A stretch of DNA of 64,000 nucleotides from an uncultured Pseudomonadales bacterium (GTDB lineage: Bacteria > Pseudomonadota > Gammaproteobacteria > Pseudomonadales > Pseudohongiellaceae): NCBI GenBank assembly GCA_905478195.1, contig CAJQHM010000060.1, positions 18,735-82,734 of the forward strand, read 5' to 3'. The position numbers and the translations under genes are program-made. This document shows, one piece after another, positions 56,575 through 64,000 of this stretch. Every line of letters starts with the position of its first letter. Position 1 is the stretch's first letter. A model generated the notes under the pieces. It worked only from the letters and a program-made list of their open reading frames with translations, made no database searches and was not told the DNA's origin.

Positions 56575-57666
56575 CTAATTCGCAACTTCTTTCCAGACGA
56601 ACAGCCGCGTCGCCAGAACGAACGCGATGACAAACCACAGCGCTATACCAAGTAGGCTAGGCGCGATAGACAATAGACTCGCGCCATTATTGGCTATCTC
56701 GCGCATGGCGGTGGAAACGAAGCTGAGTGGAAGTATCTTTGCGATAGGTTGTATAAGTTCTGGCATCGACTCGATCGGGTAGAAGACACCAGACAGAAAT
56801 ATCTGCGGAAAGATAACGATGTTTCCCACTGCCATCACCGCTTGTTGGGTTTTGGCGACGCTGCCCAAACAGAAACCCAGGCAGAGGAAAATAAAGGTGC
56901 CGAGCATAACGATGAAATAGAACGATACAAAATTTCCTACAATAGTGACATCCAGTGCGAGTACAGCTACTAGAATCAATACGGTGAGCTGTATTAGCAC
57001 GATCGCCATTCTGGCCATAACAATCGATGCAATAAAATCACGGGGTCTAATCGGGGTAACGAAAAGCCTCTTCAAGATTCCTTTGCGGCGATATTCGACG
57101 ATATTGAATCCACTGCCTGCGATACTTAACTGCATAAGCGTAAACGCCAGAAGGCCGGGAAGCAGGAAGTCAAGGTAGCGCTGAGAGCGTGCCTGTACGT
57201 CCTCGACGGTCAGCGTAAACATGGGTTCGATATTTCTAAACTCACGTTCTATCGAGATCAGTGTTTGTTCGAGTAACGGCATGATCAGGCTTAGCTGCTG
57301 CACCTGGGCTGCGTCGACTAGCAGCTGTAGTTCAGCGCCATCGCTGAGCGCATCGAATCCCTCTGGCAGTATCAGCACCATGGTCTGGTTGCCTTCGACG
57401 AGCTCTGTGCGCAGTTGTTCTCCCTCGCCTAGAGTAACCTCGAACAATGGATTGTCCATAAGCATCTGCGAAAAGTCGTTTGCCACCGCACTGGGGGAAT
57501 TATTCACGATACCAAGTTCTATAGGGTCGACTTCGCCGTTGTTAGCAAAAGCGAACACGGTCATGAAAATAATGGGGAAGAACAAGCTGAAGAAGATTGA
57601 CTGTCTGTCACGCAGAAAAATCTTAAGAAAAACTTTGGCAAGATGTAGTTGCAGTTTTGTAGGCAT
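56575..57666 (-). CDS. ABC-2 type transporter permease
   Basis: This 363-residue inner-membrane protein has a first helix near residues 20-40, a large extracytoplasmic loop (about 45-175, with EEGDEQ-type acid residues), and about five further helices in the C-half. It ends VLATRLFVWKEVAN. The layout matches ABC-2 exporter permeases that work with the neighbouring ATPase. Its start is one base beyond the stop of that ATPase gene, indicating coupling. The exported substrate is unknown; drug, polymer or Na+ export occur in the family. Confidence 0.88.
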   Translation of the reverse strand: MPTKLQLHLAKVFLKIFLRDRQSIFFSLFFPIIFMTVFAFANNGEVDPIELGIVNNSPSAVANDFSQMLMDNPLFEVTLGEGEQLRTELVEGNQTMVLILPEGFDALSDGAELQLLVDAAQVQQLSLIMPLLEQTLISIEREFRNIEPMFTLTVEDVQARSQRYLDFLLPGLLAFTLMQLSIAGSGFNIVEYRRKGILKRLFVTPIRPRDFIASIVMARMAIVLIQLTVLILVAVLALDVTIVGNFVSFYFIVMLGTFIFLCLGFCLGSVAKTQQAVMAVGNIVIFPQIFLSGVFYPIESMPELIQPIAKILPLSFVSTAMREIANNGASLLSIAPSLLGIALWFVIAFVLATRLFVWKEVAN

Positions 57667-57667
57667 A

Positions 57668-58462
57668 TTAATCTCTTAAACCATGACCGGTAAGCGCAAG
57701 AAAAACATCTTCGATGTTGCCATGAAGAGGCGCCTGGGGAGGATTCGGCGCATGTTTCAGAATTAGATTCTGCGGTGTGTCTTCCGCGATCAACTTGCCA
57801 TGGTCCATGATGGCGATCCTCTCACAAAGAGACTCGGCCTCTTCCATATTGTGCGTGGTTAGCACTATGGTCATGCCCGCGTTGTTTAACTCACGCACCA
57901 GATCCCATAGGTTGTGTTTGGCTTGCGGGTCCAATCCAGTAGTGGGTTCATCCAGGAATAAAACCTTAGGGGTATTGACCAGTGCGCAGGCAATAGAGAA
58001 CCGTTGTTTCTGGCCGCCGGAAAGATTGTCTGGCTTCGCCTGCGCCTTATCCAGCAGGTTGACCTTGCCCAAGAGTTCATTCGTGTCGACTTCTCGCGCG
58101 TAGAGAGCGGCGAACAGGGTAAGCAGTTCACTGAGAGATACATTATCGAAATATTCATTGGCCTGTAGCTGTACACCAATAATCTCTTTAACCGAATAGG
58201 GATCGGCCGCCACATCGATGCCGTCGATAAAGGCAGTGCCACCATCGATATCGTTCAGGCCTTCGAGCATTTCGAGTGTAGTGGTTTTACCCGCACCATT
58301 CGGCCCGAGAATACCGAAGATCTCGCCGGCCTCGATGCTGAGCGAAATACCATCGACGGCGTAGAAAAATTCTGACTTCTTGTCGGGAAGGGGGTATTTC
58401 TTCGCGAGATCTTTTACTTCAATTATGGGCATGCTTTGATCCTGCTGGTTGCCGGATATCAT
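57668..58462 (-). CDS. ABC transporter ATP-binding protein
   Basis: This 264-residue ATPase shows Walker A GPNGAGKTT near residue 53, Q-loop VQLQANEY near 100, signature LSGGQKQR near 148, Walker B VLFLDEPTTGLD near 168 and H-loop TTHNM near 203. It pairs with the ABC-2 permease gene directly downstream to form a two-gene exporter. A short tandem repeat lies upstream of its start. Confidence 0.92.
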   Translation of the reverse strand: MISGNQQDQSMPIIEVKDLAKKYPLPDKKSEFFYAVDGISLSIEAGEIFGILGPNGAGKTTTLEMLEGLNDIDGGTAFIDGIDVAADPYSVKEIIGVQLQANEYFDNVSLSELLTLFAALYAREVDTNELLGKVNLLDKAQAKPDNLSGGQKQRFSIACALVNTPKVLFLDEPTTGLDPQAKHNLWDLVRELNNAGMTIVLTTHNMEEAESLCERIAIMDHGKLIAEDTPQNLILKHAPNPPQAPLHGNIEDVFLALTGHGLRD

Positions 58463-58520
58463 ACCCTAACTAAGCGCTATTAAAAGCTGGGCAGTAAAAG
58501 GATACGAAACCAGACACAGG

Positions 58521-58610
58521 GAGCTAAGTAAAATAATTAAGTAGAGAGCTAAGTAGAGAGTTAAGTAGAGCGCCAAGTAAGAGCGCCAAGTAAAAGAGTT
58601 AAGTAAAGCT
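58521..58610. repeat. 12-13-base tandem repeat, seven copies of AAGTA
   Basis: AAGTA occurs at 58526, 58539, 58551, 58563, 58575, 58588 and 58601, spaced 12-13 bases apart, in units like TAAGTAGAGAGC. Units diverge between AGAGAG and AGCGCC endings. It lies 58-150 bases upstream of the ABC ATPase start and just downstream of the small membrane protein gene. Confidence 0.8.
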
Positions 58611-58639
58611 GCCTAGCCCCAAGAGACTAGGCAGACTGA

Positions 58640-58915
58640 CTAGTAATGATAGTGGCGTTCGCGCGGTTTGATAGGGGCAAGGAAGAAGTAGAATACCCAG
58701 GCGAACCAGGACAGACAGAACATCGCCAGTAGCCACGCAATCTTTTCATAACCGGTGGTCTTGTCGGAGGTTGCGATTATCCAAACAGGGAGAATCCAAA
58801 TTGCCAAGACCGCCGCGCCGCCCACTAGGGCAAAGCCAAAGGAAAGTAGAGGCAATACAGCCACTACACCAATGATGACCAATACGATGACTAGGAAATT
58901 CGACAATAGCTTCAT
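58640..58915 (-). CDS. small two-helix membrane protein
   Basis: This 91-residue protein is almost all hydrophobic: a signal-anchor-like helix at about 5-45, broken by a Gly-rich segment (GFALVGGAAVL), and a second at about 60-80. A polar tail has KPRERHYHY. The WIIATSDKTTGYEKIAWLL loop is similar to small inner-membrane proteins of PLDc_N / superinfection-immunity type, but I cannot name it. The start is at ATG 58915; the gene stands alone. Confidence 0.6.
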   Translation of the reverse strand: MKLLSNFLVIVLVIIGVVAVLPLLSFGFALVGGAAVLAIWILPVWIIATSDKTTGYEKIAWLLAMFCLSWFAWVFYFFLAPIKPRERHYHY

Positions 58916-59239
58916 AAATTACTCCATTTTGGCTTTTCTGCCTGACAAAGACGCTATTTTTAGCGATAGCCTTATAGATATTGCGAATTCTGTGCCAACT
59001 AAATAAACACATAAAAAACAGTAAGTTAGATGATTTCAAGAAGTGCAAATAGGGGGAAAACGACTAAAATTGGCGAATTTCACCAGCTGTAGGCTTGTTG
59101 CAGGTGGTTCAAACGAAGAGTCTAGTCAGGGTGCGAGGCGCGATAACTGCCTCCTGCTGATTTGTTCAGGCTGGCCTTGATAGATCAATTGCGAGTAACA
59201 GCTTAGTTAATAAAACGCGCATTTCTTCTCTACTACCGA
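58916..59239. other. intergenic region, nothing recognised
   Basis: This 324-base stretch between two minus-strand genes has no convincing ORF, repeat or RNA gene. It should contain the promoter for the small membrane protein at its left end. Confidence 0.5.
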
Positions 59240-59722
59240 CTAATTAGTTTTTTCATCTTCTAAAAGCGCTAGATCCATCTCGATGTAATCCCTGAACTCC
59301 TTGGTAAAGCCTCTGCTTCGACTAGACCAATACTGTTGAATTCCCGGCGTTAAGAACATGCTTCTTAAAATAAAATCGAATCGATCCTGATTGGATTTAG
59401 CGAACAAATTGTATTCATTATACTGAACCCAAATGTTTTCAATCAGAGACATTTGAGCATCAACCAGTGCGTTAAATCTTGCCCTGTCTTCTTTTGAAAG
59501 CTTTTCGGGATTGGTTCGTCCTAAGTGGTTCATTGCCGATAGCTCAGCATCAGCGCCTATCTTGAAAGCAAGTTCGGACCACGCCGTCGCGGTATCGTGA
59601 TGGGTATTCCCTCGTGAGGTCTTCGTATTCGATTTAACTTGTATAGCAAGATATACCAGCGTTGCAAGAGTAGCCAAGGCTGCTACAAACTCTCCGATAC
59701 TTCCTAGATCTTGTATTGTCAA
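59240..59722 (-). CDS. N-terminally membrane-anchored protein, family A paralogue 1
   Basis: The likely start is TTG 59722 (giving MTIQDLGSIGEF), preceded by AAGGTG; GTG 59731 is the alternative. The 160-residue protein has one helix (about 10-28, ALATLATLVYLAIQV) then a soluble helical domain. The soluble part contains NIWVQYNEYN and ends FTKEFRDYIEMDLALLE. It is related in layout to the gene at 59828. Many Proteobacteria have such anchored proteins of unknown function. Codons are AT-richer than upstream genes. Confidence 0.6.
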   Translation of the reverse strand: MTIQDLGSIGEFVAALATLATLVYLAIQVKSNTKTSRGNTHHDTATAWSELAFKIGADAELSAMNHLGRTNPEKLSKEDRARFNALVDAQMSLIENIWVQYNEYNLFAKSNQDRFDFILRSMFLTPGIQQYWSSRSRGFTKEFRDYIEMDLALLEDEKTN

Positions 59723-59827
59723 TTCTTTCACCTTGGGATGGCGCTAATCTATCGATGCGTTGAACACCTGGTCAGCAGCCGAGCATACAATGCCGGGTTC
59801 GCGGCAAACCACGCGCAAGGCTTCAAA

Positions 59828-60304
59828 TTATTGATCGGGTCTCACATCGGATGTTTTATAGATATCGAGTGTTTCGATAGCATCTCGAGACAATAAGCCG
59901 TCGACATAATTCGCGAACCCTGTGTGGAGGAAACCTCTTCTCTGTTTCCAATAACGATCCATACCAGGAAGATCTTTTACAGCCACTATGGCTGTCGTTA
60001 CAGCCTCACGAAATTCGGTATCCAGAGTCCCTTCCTCCACGAGAAGGTAGCTATTCTGCATGCCTAATATGGCTGTATGCATAGACATCATAAACTGAAA
60101 TTCGTCGTGGTCAGGAAGTGGCTCTGGACTCCACATCGCGTTATACCAGATATCGCTAGCCTGTCGGTTTCTTCCCATTTCGAGATACCAAGATTGCATG
60201 GCAGTAGTTGCATCACTGGCAGCCGCGGATCTTATTGCGGATGTACTATCGCTAACCTGCAAGCCAACATAAATTAGCGAAACGATTACCGCAATTCCTC
60301 CCAC
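59828..60304 (-). CDS. N-terminally membrane-anchored protein, family A paralogue 2, start possibly disrupted
   Basis: A 158-residue frame begins at GTG 60304 (MGGIAVIVSLIY) with a helix directly at the N-terminus. It is a paralogue of the 59240 gene: the helix is followed by a similar Asp/Glu-rich domain and an ending with YWKQRRGFLHTGFANYV. An ancestral start is visible further upstream at GTG 60340 with GAGGA before it, but codon 6 there is TAG. The present protein lacks about 12 residues, or the gene is inactive. No function known. Confidence 0.55.
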   Translation of the reverse strand: MGGIAVIVSLIYVGLQVSDSTSAIRSAAASDATTAMQSWYLEMGRNRQASDIWYNAMWSPEPLPDHDEFQFMMSMHTAILGMQNSYLLVEEGTLDTEFREAVTTAIVAVKDLPGMDRYWKQRRGFLHTGFANYVDGLLSRDAIETLDIYKTSDVRPDQ

Positions 60305-60340
60305 GATTTCCGCTATAGAAGCCTAGTCTTCTAAGTTCAC

Positions 60341-60659
60341 AGTCTATCCTCACATGGTTAAGGGTGCCGTAGGATAAACCAAAAATGGAATAAGAATATA
60401 GCGCGAAGTATCGTCAGAATCTGATGTTCTGGAATATATAATGTGCTTCGCAGTAGGGGAGGCGCTAGATGCTTTCTTGTTACTTCTTTGTTATAGGGTC
60501 GATACCGATGTATCAGTAGACGAGTCATGCAAACACTTCTGCAATAATGCAGTTGTTCTATCGCAGCCGAATTTTTCGATCACTCATTAAACTAGATGCA
60601 CTATCCGATCGGAAGCGCTGTGTTTAACTCAATCGGCTAACTTATTAGGCTGTGCCTTC
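60341..60659. other. intergenic region, nothing recognised
   Basis: This 319-base, fairly AT-rich stretch has no ORF of note and no RNA gene that I can identify. I looked for integron recombination sites (paired GTTRRRY/RYYYAAC with a folded palindrome) and found none convincing. Confidence 0.5.
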
Positions 60660-60965
60660 CTATCTGCCGCCATCGAAACGAGACTCTCTTGGTTCATCGC
60701 AAACATATAGCGTGTAGTCTTCGTAAAAATTCTCTCGCCCGTGGGATTGCATTCTCAGATGTGCTGGATGAGTGCGCCATGCTTCTAGACATTCCTTAGA
60801 TTCCCATTCGTGGACTGATATGCGCTCTCCATCTGGGGCAGAGTAGGACTTATGAGAAATATAACCTGGCATACTTGTCGCAATCGCTGCCATTTCCTCT
60901 ACACCAGCGTAGTACTCTACTAACTTATCCTCTTTGACACGCGATCTGAAAATTACTATAACCAT
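60660..60965 (-). CDS. antibiotic biosynthesis monooxygenase (ABM) domain protein
   Basis: This 101-residue ferredoxin-like alpha-beta barrel starts VIVIFRSRVKED and has VHEWESKECLEAWRTHPAH in the centre, both ABM features. It ends with YEDYTLYVCDEP. Related proteins are dimeric monooxygenases without cofactor or stress proteins of unknown role. Single-gene unit. Confidence 0.85.
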   Translation of the reverse strand: MVIVIFRSRVKEDKLVEYYAGVEEMAAIATSMPGYISHKSYSAPDGERISVHEWESKECLEAWRTHPAHLRMQSHGRENFYEDYTLYVCDEPRESRFDGGR

Positions 60966-61045
60966 CTGTCAATCCCTAATTTTCGAAGAACAAGCTAATG
61001 CTGTTAGTTACGAGCGGGCGGTAAGCCTGGTTCCTTATAGGTCAG

Positions 61046-61477
61046 CTATGTATCGTCTTGATCTTGCTCGCTAGCCGTACGAAATTGTTCAAGCAGGACA
61101 GTAAACCACTCACTCACCTCCGTTTCTTCTTGGCCACGACACCGAACTAGGTATGGCTCCCCCGTAGTCGCGCTTGCGCTGGCAATTTTTGTAATGAACT
61201 CTTCGGTGGTAGCAAAGAGATTTTCATTCAGCTCTCTTTTATTGCGGAGAAGTTCACGGGCAGCTCTGCCTCGATACCTTTCACCATTGCGGATAAATGT
61301 ACAGCCATTCCTGCCGACAGAGCTGATTAGCCGGTTGATCTCATAGTTCATAGACTGCGCCGTGGAAACAGAAGGCAGCAGTATTAGGGCCAGTACAGAT
61401 CCACACAGGACGGTTGTTGCGCCTCTGATGAAGTACAGCTTGTTCTTTGTTCGTTTCAAAATTTTATTCCTTCGCAC
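61046..61477 (-). CDS. DUF5329 family exported protein
   Basis: This 143-residue protein has an N-terminal hydrophobic segment (CGSVLALILLPSVSTAQ) as a signal peptide after a basic stretch. The mature part has NGCTFIRNGERYRG and GEPYLVRC, with two Cys that may pair, which match DUF5329. These are short periplasmic proteins with no known function. The N-terminal basic region before the signal is longer than usual, so a downstream start is possible. Confidence 0.75.
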   Translation of the reverse strand: MRRNKILKRTKNKLYFIRGATTVLCGSVLALILLPSVSTAQSMNYEINRLISSVGRNGCTFIRNGERYRGRAARELLRNKRELNENLFATTEEFITKIASASATTGEPYLVRCRGQEETEVSEWFTVLLEQFRTASEQDQDDT

Positions 61478-61625
61478 ATTTCTACCAGAATATTAGGATT
61501 GTAAATTAGCAACATAAGCGCTGAATAATCAGTGTTCTCGGGTCTACTCTAAGTAATTTGTTTGTTACATAGTAGTTCTAGTCCAATTTCTCTTCTTACA
61601 ATTCTACACTTTTGTTCTTTTCTTC

Positions 61626-62207
61626 TTATCTCGCACTTCTAATCATTGGTGTAACAATTGGAGATGTTCCTATTTGAATCTGGCCCATATTTTCGAAACC
61701 GTGTCTTTCATATAAAGAAATATTACGCGGGTTTGAAGATTCCAAATAAGCAGGAAGCCCATCTTCATCTACTCGGCTTAAGGCGTGCTTCATCAGTTGA
61801 GAACCATAACCATTACCTTGATAGAAAGGGTCTACAGCGATGATGGGTAAATACCAACAGGGGTCTTCAGGATGGTAGGATTCCATTGCTTCGAATACTC
61901 CAAAAACATCTTCCAGCTTCTCCTCAGGAACCGTCGCCTCTAGTAGTGAAATCATTCGCTCTTCATCAGGCTCCACCCCTGGTGGCATCCATAGCGCTAC
62001 ACCTTCATAACCTTCAGTAACATAGGCAGTACCGCTGTCAATCGAGCGACCACCAAATGCATCAAACCCAGGGCCGGAATCTAAATAGGTATTGGCATCA
62101 GCCCAAAACCATCGCGCTAGTGGATCAGTAGAAAAACCCAATACGATGGATTGAATTATCTGATCCCGATTTTCTTCTTTACCTGTAAAAATTTGAGGTG
62201 GGTTCAT
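61626..62207 (-). CDS. GNAT family N-acetyltransferase
   Basis: This 193-residue protein has a C-terminal GNAT core. IIAVDPFYQGNGYGSQLM near residue 122 is the acetyl-CoA binding loop, and YLESSNPRNISLYERHGFE near residue 157 is the last motif. The N-half with ALWMPPGVEPDEE resembles puromycin-acetyltransferase-like members. The acceptor is unknown. It is separate from the M13 peptidase gene by 83 bases. Confidence 0.85.
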   Translation of the reverse strand: MNPPQIFTGKEENRDQIIQSIVLGFSTDPLARWFWADANTYLDSGPGFDAFGGRSIDSGTAYVTEGYEGVALWMPPGVEPDEERMISLLEATVPEEKLEDVFGVFEAMESYHPEDPCWYLPIIAVDPFYQGNGYGSQLMKHALSRVDEDGLPAYLESSNPRNISLYERHGFENMGQIQIGTSPIVTPMIRSAR

Positions 62208-62290
62208 TTGTTTGGTCCTGGTAAAGTTTTGTATAGCTTCTTGAGGCTGATAGCCAACTTAGCAAAAAATCTGTTCGCAGATGATCAGTA

Positions 62291-64000
62291 TCACCAGATG
62301 CGTACGCGTTCCTCGGGTGCAATGTACAAGGCATCTTCAGGCTGCACATCGAAGGCGTCGTACCACTCGTCGAAGTTTCTTACTACACCATTTACTCGAA
62401 ACTCCGCAGGCGAGTGGGGATCGGAAGTTAGGCGCTGGATCAAGGCGTCTTCTCGATGCTTGGAGCGCCATACCTGTGCCCAGGATAGAAAGAAGCGTTG
62501 ATCGCCGGTTAGGCCGTCGATAATAGGCGCCTCTTCGCCATTCAAGGCCATCTTATAGGCACGGTAAGCGATAGAGAGGCCGCCTACATCGCCGATGTTT
62601 TCGCCCAGGGTGAAACTGCCATCGACAAAGTATCCCGGCACCGGTTCGAACTGATCGTATTGCGCGGCGAGGGCTGTAGTTAGCACGTCGAAGTTGGCAC
62701 GGTCCTCATCTGTCCACCAATTGCGTTGTACGCCTCGGGCATCGGACTTCGAACCCTGATCGTCGAAGCCGTGGCCCATCTCATGGCCGATGACTGCGCC
62801 GATGCCGCCATAGTTAACAGCAGGGTCTGCCGCTGGGTCGAAGAAGGGCGGTTGTAAAATGCCGGCGGGGAATACGATCTCGTTGAAGGAGGAATTGTAA
62901 TAGGCGTTAACCGTCTGCGGCGTCATGCCCCATTCTTCACGATTCGTCGGCTGGCCAAGGCGGCTCAGGTTATCTTCATAGTAATATTCGCGCACACTCT
63001 GCGCGTTGGCAAAAAGGTCGTCGCGAGTTATCTCTATCGAAGACAGGTCGGTCCATTCATCCGGGTAGGCTATCTTGGGGCGGAAGGCGTTCAGTTTTAG
63101 CATGGCCTGCTGTTTCGTCTCCTCACCCATCCAGTCAATACGCTCAATACTCTGTGCCAGCGCGCTGCGTAAATTCTCGACTAAGTCGTCCATCTGCTGC
63201 TTGGCAGATTCCGGGAAATGGCGCTCTACATAAACCTGACCGATTGCCTCGCCCAGACTATTCCGAGAGCCTACACGAGCCACACCACGCTCCCAGCGCT
63301 CTCTCTGTTCAGGCACACCGTTGAGGACGGTGGAATAGAAGTTAAAATTTTCCTTATCGATCTCATCCGACAATACGCTCGCGTTGTTGGAAATGAAGTG
63401 ATAAGTCATATAGGCAGTCCAATCCTCTACAGGCACATCTGCTATCAGATCGATGATCGGTGCCATGGCGCTGGGGTAAGAAACATTGAGGTCTTCCAGG
63501 CCTTGCACACCACCCGCGGAAAAATAGCTATCCCAGTCGAAACCCGGGTAGCTAGCACGGAAGTCGTCGAAGCTCATAGGATTGTAGGTAAGGTCGCGAT
63601 TACGACGGTCGGCTCTGGGCCAGAGATGCTCGGCAATCCTGGTTTCTAGCTCTAAGATTTTAGCGGCCTTCGCTGCGCTATCCTCGATGTCGGCAAAATT
63701 CAGGATGCGCTCGATATGTGCCACATATTCCTCGCGTACCTCGAGGAATCGCTCGGTGTCTTCCAGATAGTAATCGCGGTCTGGCAGACCTATGCCGCCT
63801 ACGGAAACTCCAAGCTGATGTCGATCCGAATTGCTGCGATCAGTGCCAACGGAAAAACTGATAGGGCTCGCCGTAGTGTCTATGCGCGCGCGGCCAAAGG
63901 CGGCAACCAGCTCCGCCTGCGTGTCTATCTGTGCAAGCCGAGACAGGCCGGGCAGTAGGGGGCTGATGCCTAGTTCGTTCAAGGCTTCGGTATTCATGAA
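62291..64000 (-). CDS. M13-family metallopeptidase (neprilysin/PepO-like), N-terminus beyond window
   Basis: The frame runs off the right edge, and codons continue upstream of Met 63997, so only the C-terminal 569 or so residues are seen. The zinc motif is VIGHEMGHGFDDQGSK, with the third ligand Glu in ENIGDVGGL. Upstream, SFNEIVFPAGILQPPFF and NAYYNSS are family motifs for substrate binding. The C-terminus ends PEERVRIW, the M13-typical tail. Members are usually exported or membrane-anchored oligopeptidases; the signal, if any, is outside the window. Confidence 0.93.
   Translation of the reverse strand, partial: FMNTEALNELGISPLLPGLSRLAQIDTQAELVAAFGRARIDTTASPISFSVGTDRSNSDRHQLGVSVGGIGLPDRDYYLEDTERFLEVREEYVAHIERILNFADIEDSAAKAAKILELETRIAEHLWPRADRRNRDLTYNPMSFDDFRASYPGFDWDSYFSAGGVQGLEDLNVSYPSAMAPIIDLIADVPVEDWTAYMTYHFISNNASVLSDEIDKENFNFYSTVLNGVPEQRERWERGVARVGSRNSLGEAIGQVYVERHFPESAKQQMDDLVENLRSALAQSIERIDWMGEETKQQAMLKLNAFRPKIAYPDEWTDLSSIEITRDDLFANAQSVREYYYEDNLSRLGQPTNREEWGMTPQTVNAYYNSSFNEIVFPAGILQPPFFDPAADPAVNYGGIGAVIGHEMGHGFDDQGSKSDARGVQRNWWTDEDRANFDVLTTALAAQYDQFEPVPGYFVDGSFTLGENIGDVGGLSIAYRAYKMALNGEEAPIIDGLTGDQRFFLSWAQVWRSKHREDALIQRLTSDPHSPAEFRVNGVVRNFDEWYDAFDVQPEDALYIAPEERVRIW

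Noticed and set aside
58521..58610. CRISPR-like array
   Set aside because: The repeat period is only 12-13 bases with no unique spacers and no cas genes nearby.
59240..62207. Chromosomal integron cassette array
   Set aside because: Gene types are suggestive, but intergenic regions lack paired attC core sites and the folded palindromes expected between cassettes, and no integrase gene is visible.

Overview
The window reads as chromosome of a marine-type gammaproteobacterium. Gene order closely follows pseudomonads and relatives in two blocks: rsgA-rhdA-psd beside orn and queG, and nudF-DUF1249-cpdA-yqiA-parE-parC. It also carries a rhodanese with the Azotobacter-type CQTHHRS loop, a monomeric NADP-isocitrate dehydrogenase, and the PdsO/PdsR/PdsS proteins otherwise described from marine Proteobacteria with a dedicated sortase. 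Base composition is moderate and coding density is high. I place it near the Cellvibrionales / oligotrophic marine gammaproteobacteria from gene content only; no rRNA or tRNA is present to test this.

0-12 kb is central metabolism and housekeeping: the pgk end and fba; serA divergent from a D-2-hydroxyglutarate dehydrogenase-like flavoprotein; a cold-shock gene; the operon rsgA-rhdA-psd-rpiA; orn; and metAT-queG. 12-22 kb holds a TolC-type outer-membrane channel, an M14 carboxypeptidase, DAHP synthase, DUF924 and GST genes, and the PdsO / PdsR-PdsS set without a visible sortase or sortase target. 22-30 kb is parvulin, then nudF-DUF1249-cpdA-yqiA-parE-parC. 30-34 kb is a minus-strand set with a degenerate cyclase-domain sensor, a GGDEF-EAL protein broken by a stop codon and a frameshift, and epmB. 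efp and epmA follow divergently, so the EF-P beta-lysylation pathway has its EF-P, EpmA and EpmB parts together. 36-40 kb has a D-amino-acid-type aminotransferase, a GNAT enzyme and icd.

40-57 kb is dominated by exported proteins: an NHL propeller protein, two secreted proteins of unknown function, and a His-rich lipoprotein. Next come an NQR2/RnfD-like membrane protein fused to cysteine-paired Sel1 repeats and overlapping a membrane-anchored FGE-fold protein, then a DUF6515 protein. After these are a lipoprotein PQQ dehydrogenase with its cytochrome c and a secreted hydrolase, an exported SurE facing an exported acid phosphatase, an Old Yellow Enzyme, a diheme cytochrome and a cytochrome c'. 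This looks like a periplasmic redox and scavenging region. An ABC-2 exporter follows.

58-62 kb carries short, scattered, apparently AT-richer genes (two paralogous membrane-anchored proteins, ABM, DUF5329, GNAT) that look accessory. The window ends inside an M13 metallopeptidase.

The points most worth a second look are the RnfD-Sel1 / FGE-like pair, the orphan PdsORS set, the exported SurE / acid phosphatase pair, the decaying nucleotide-signalling genes at 30-33 kb, and several small repeat arrays and stop-codon-spanning hairpins.
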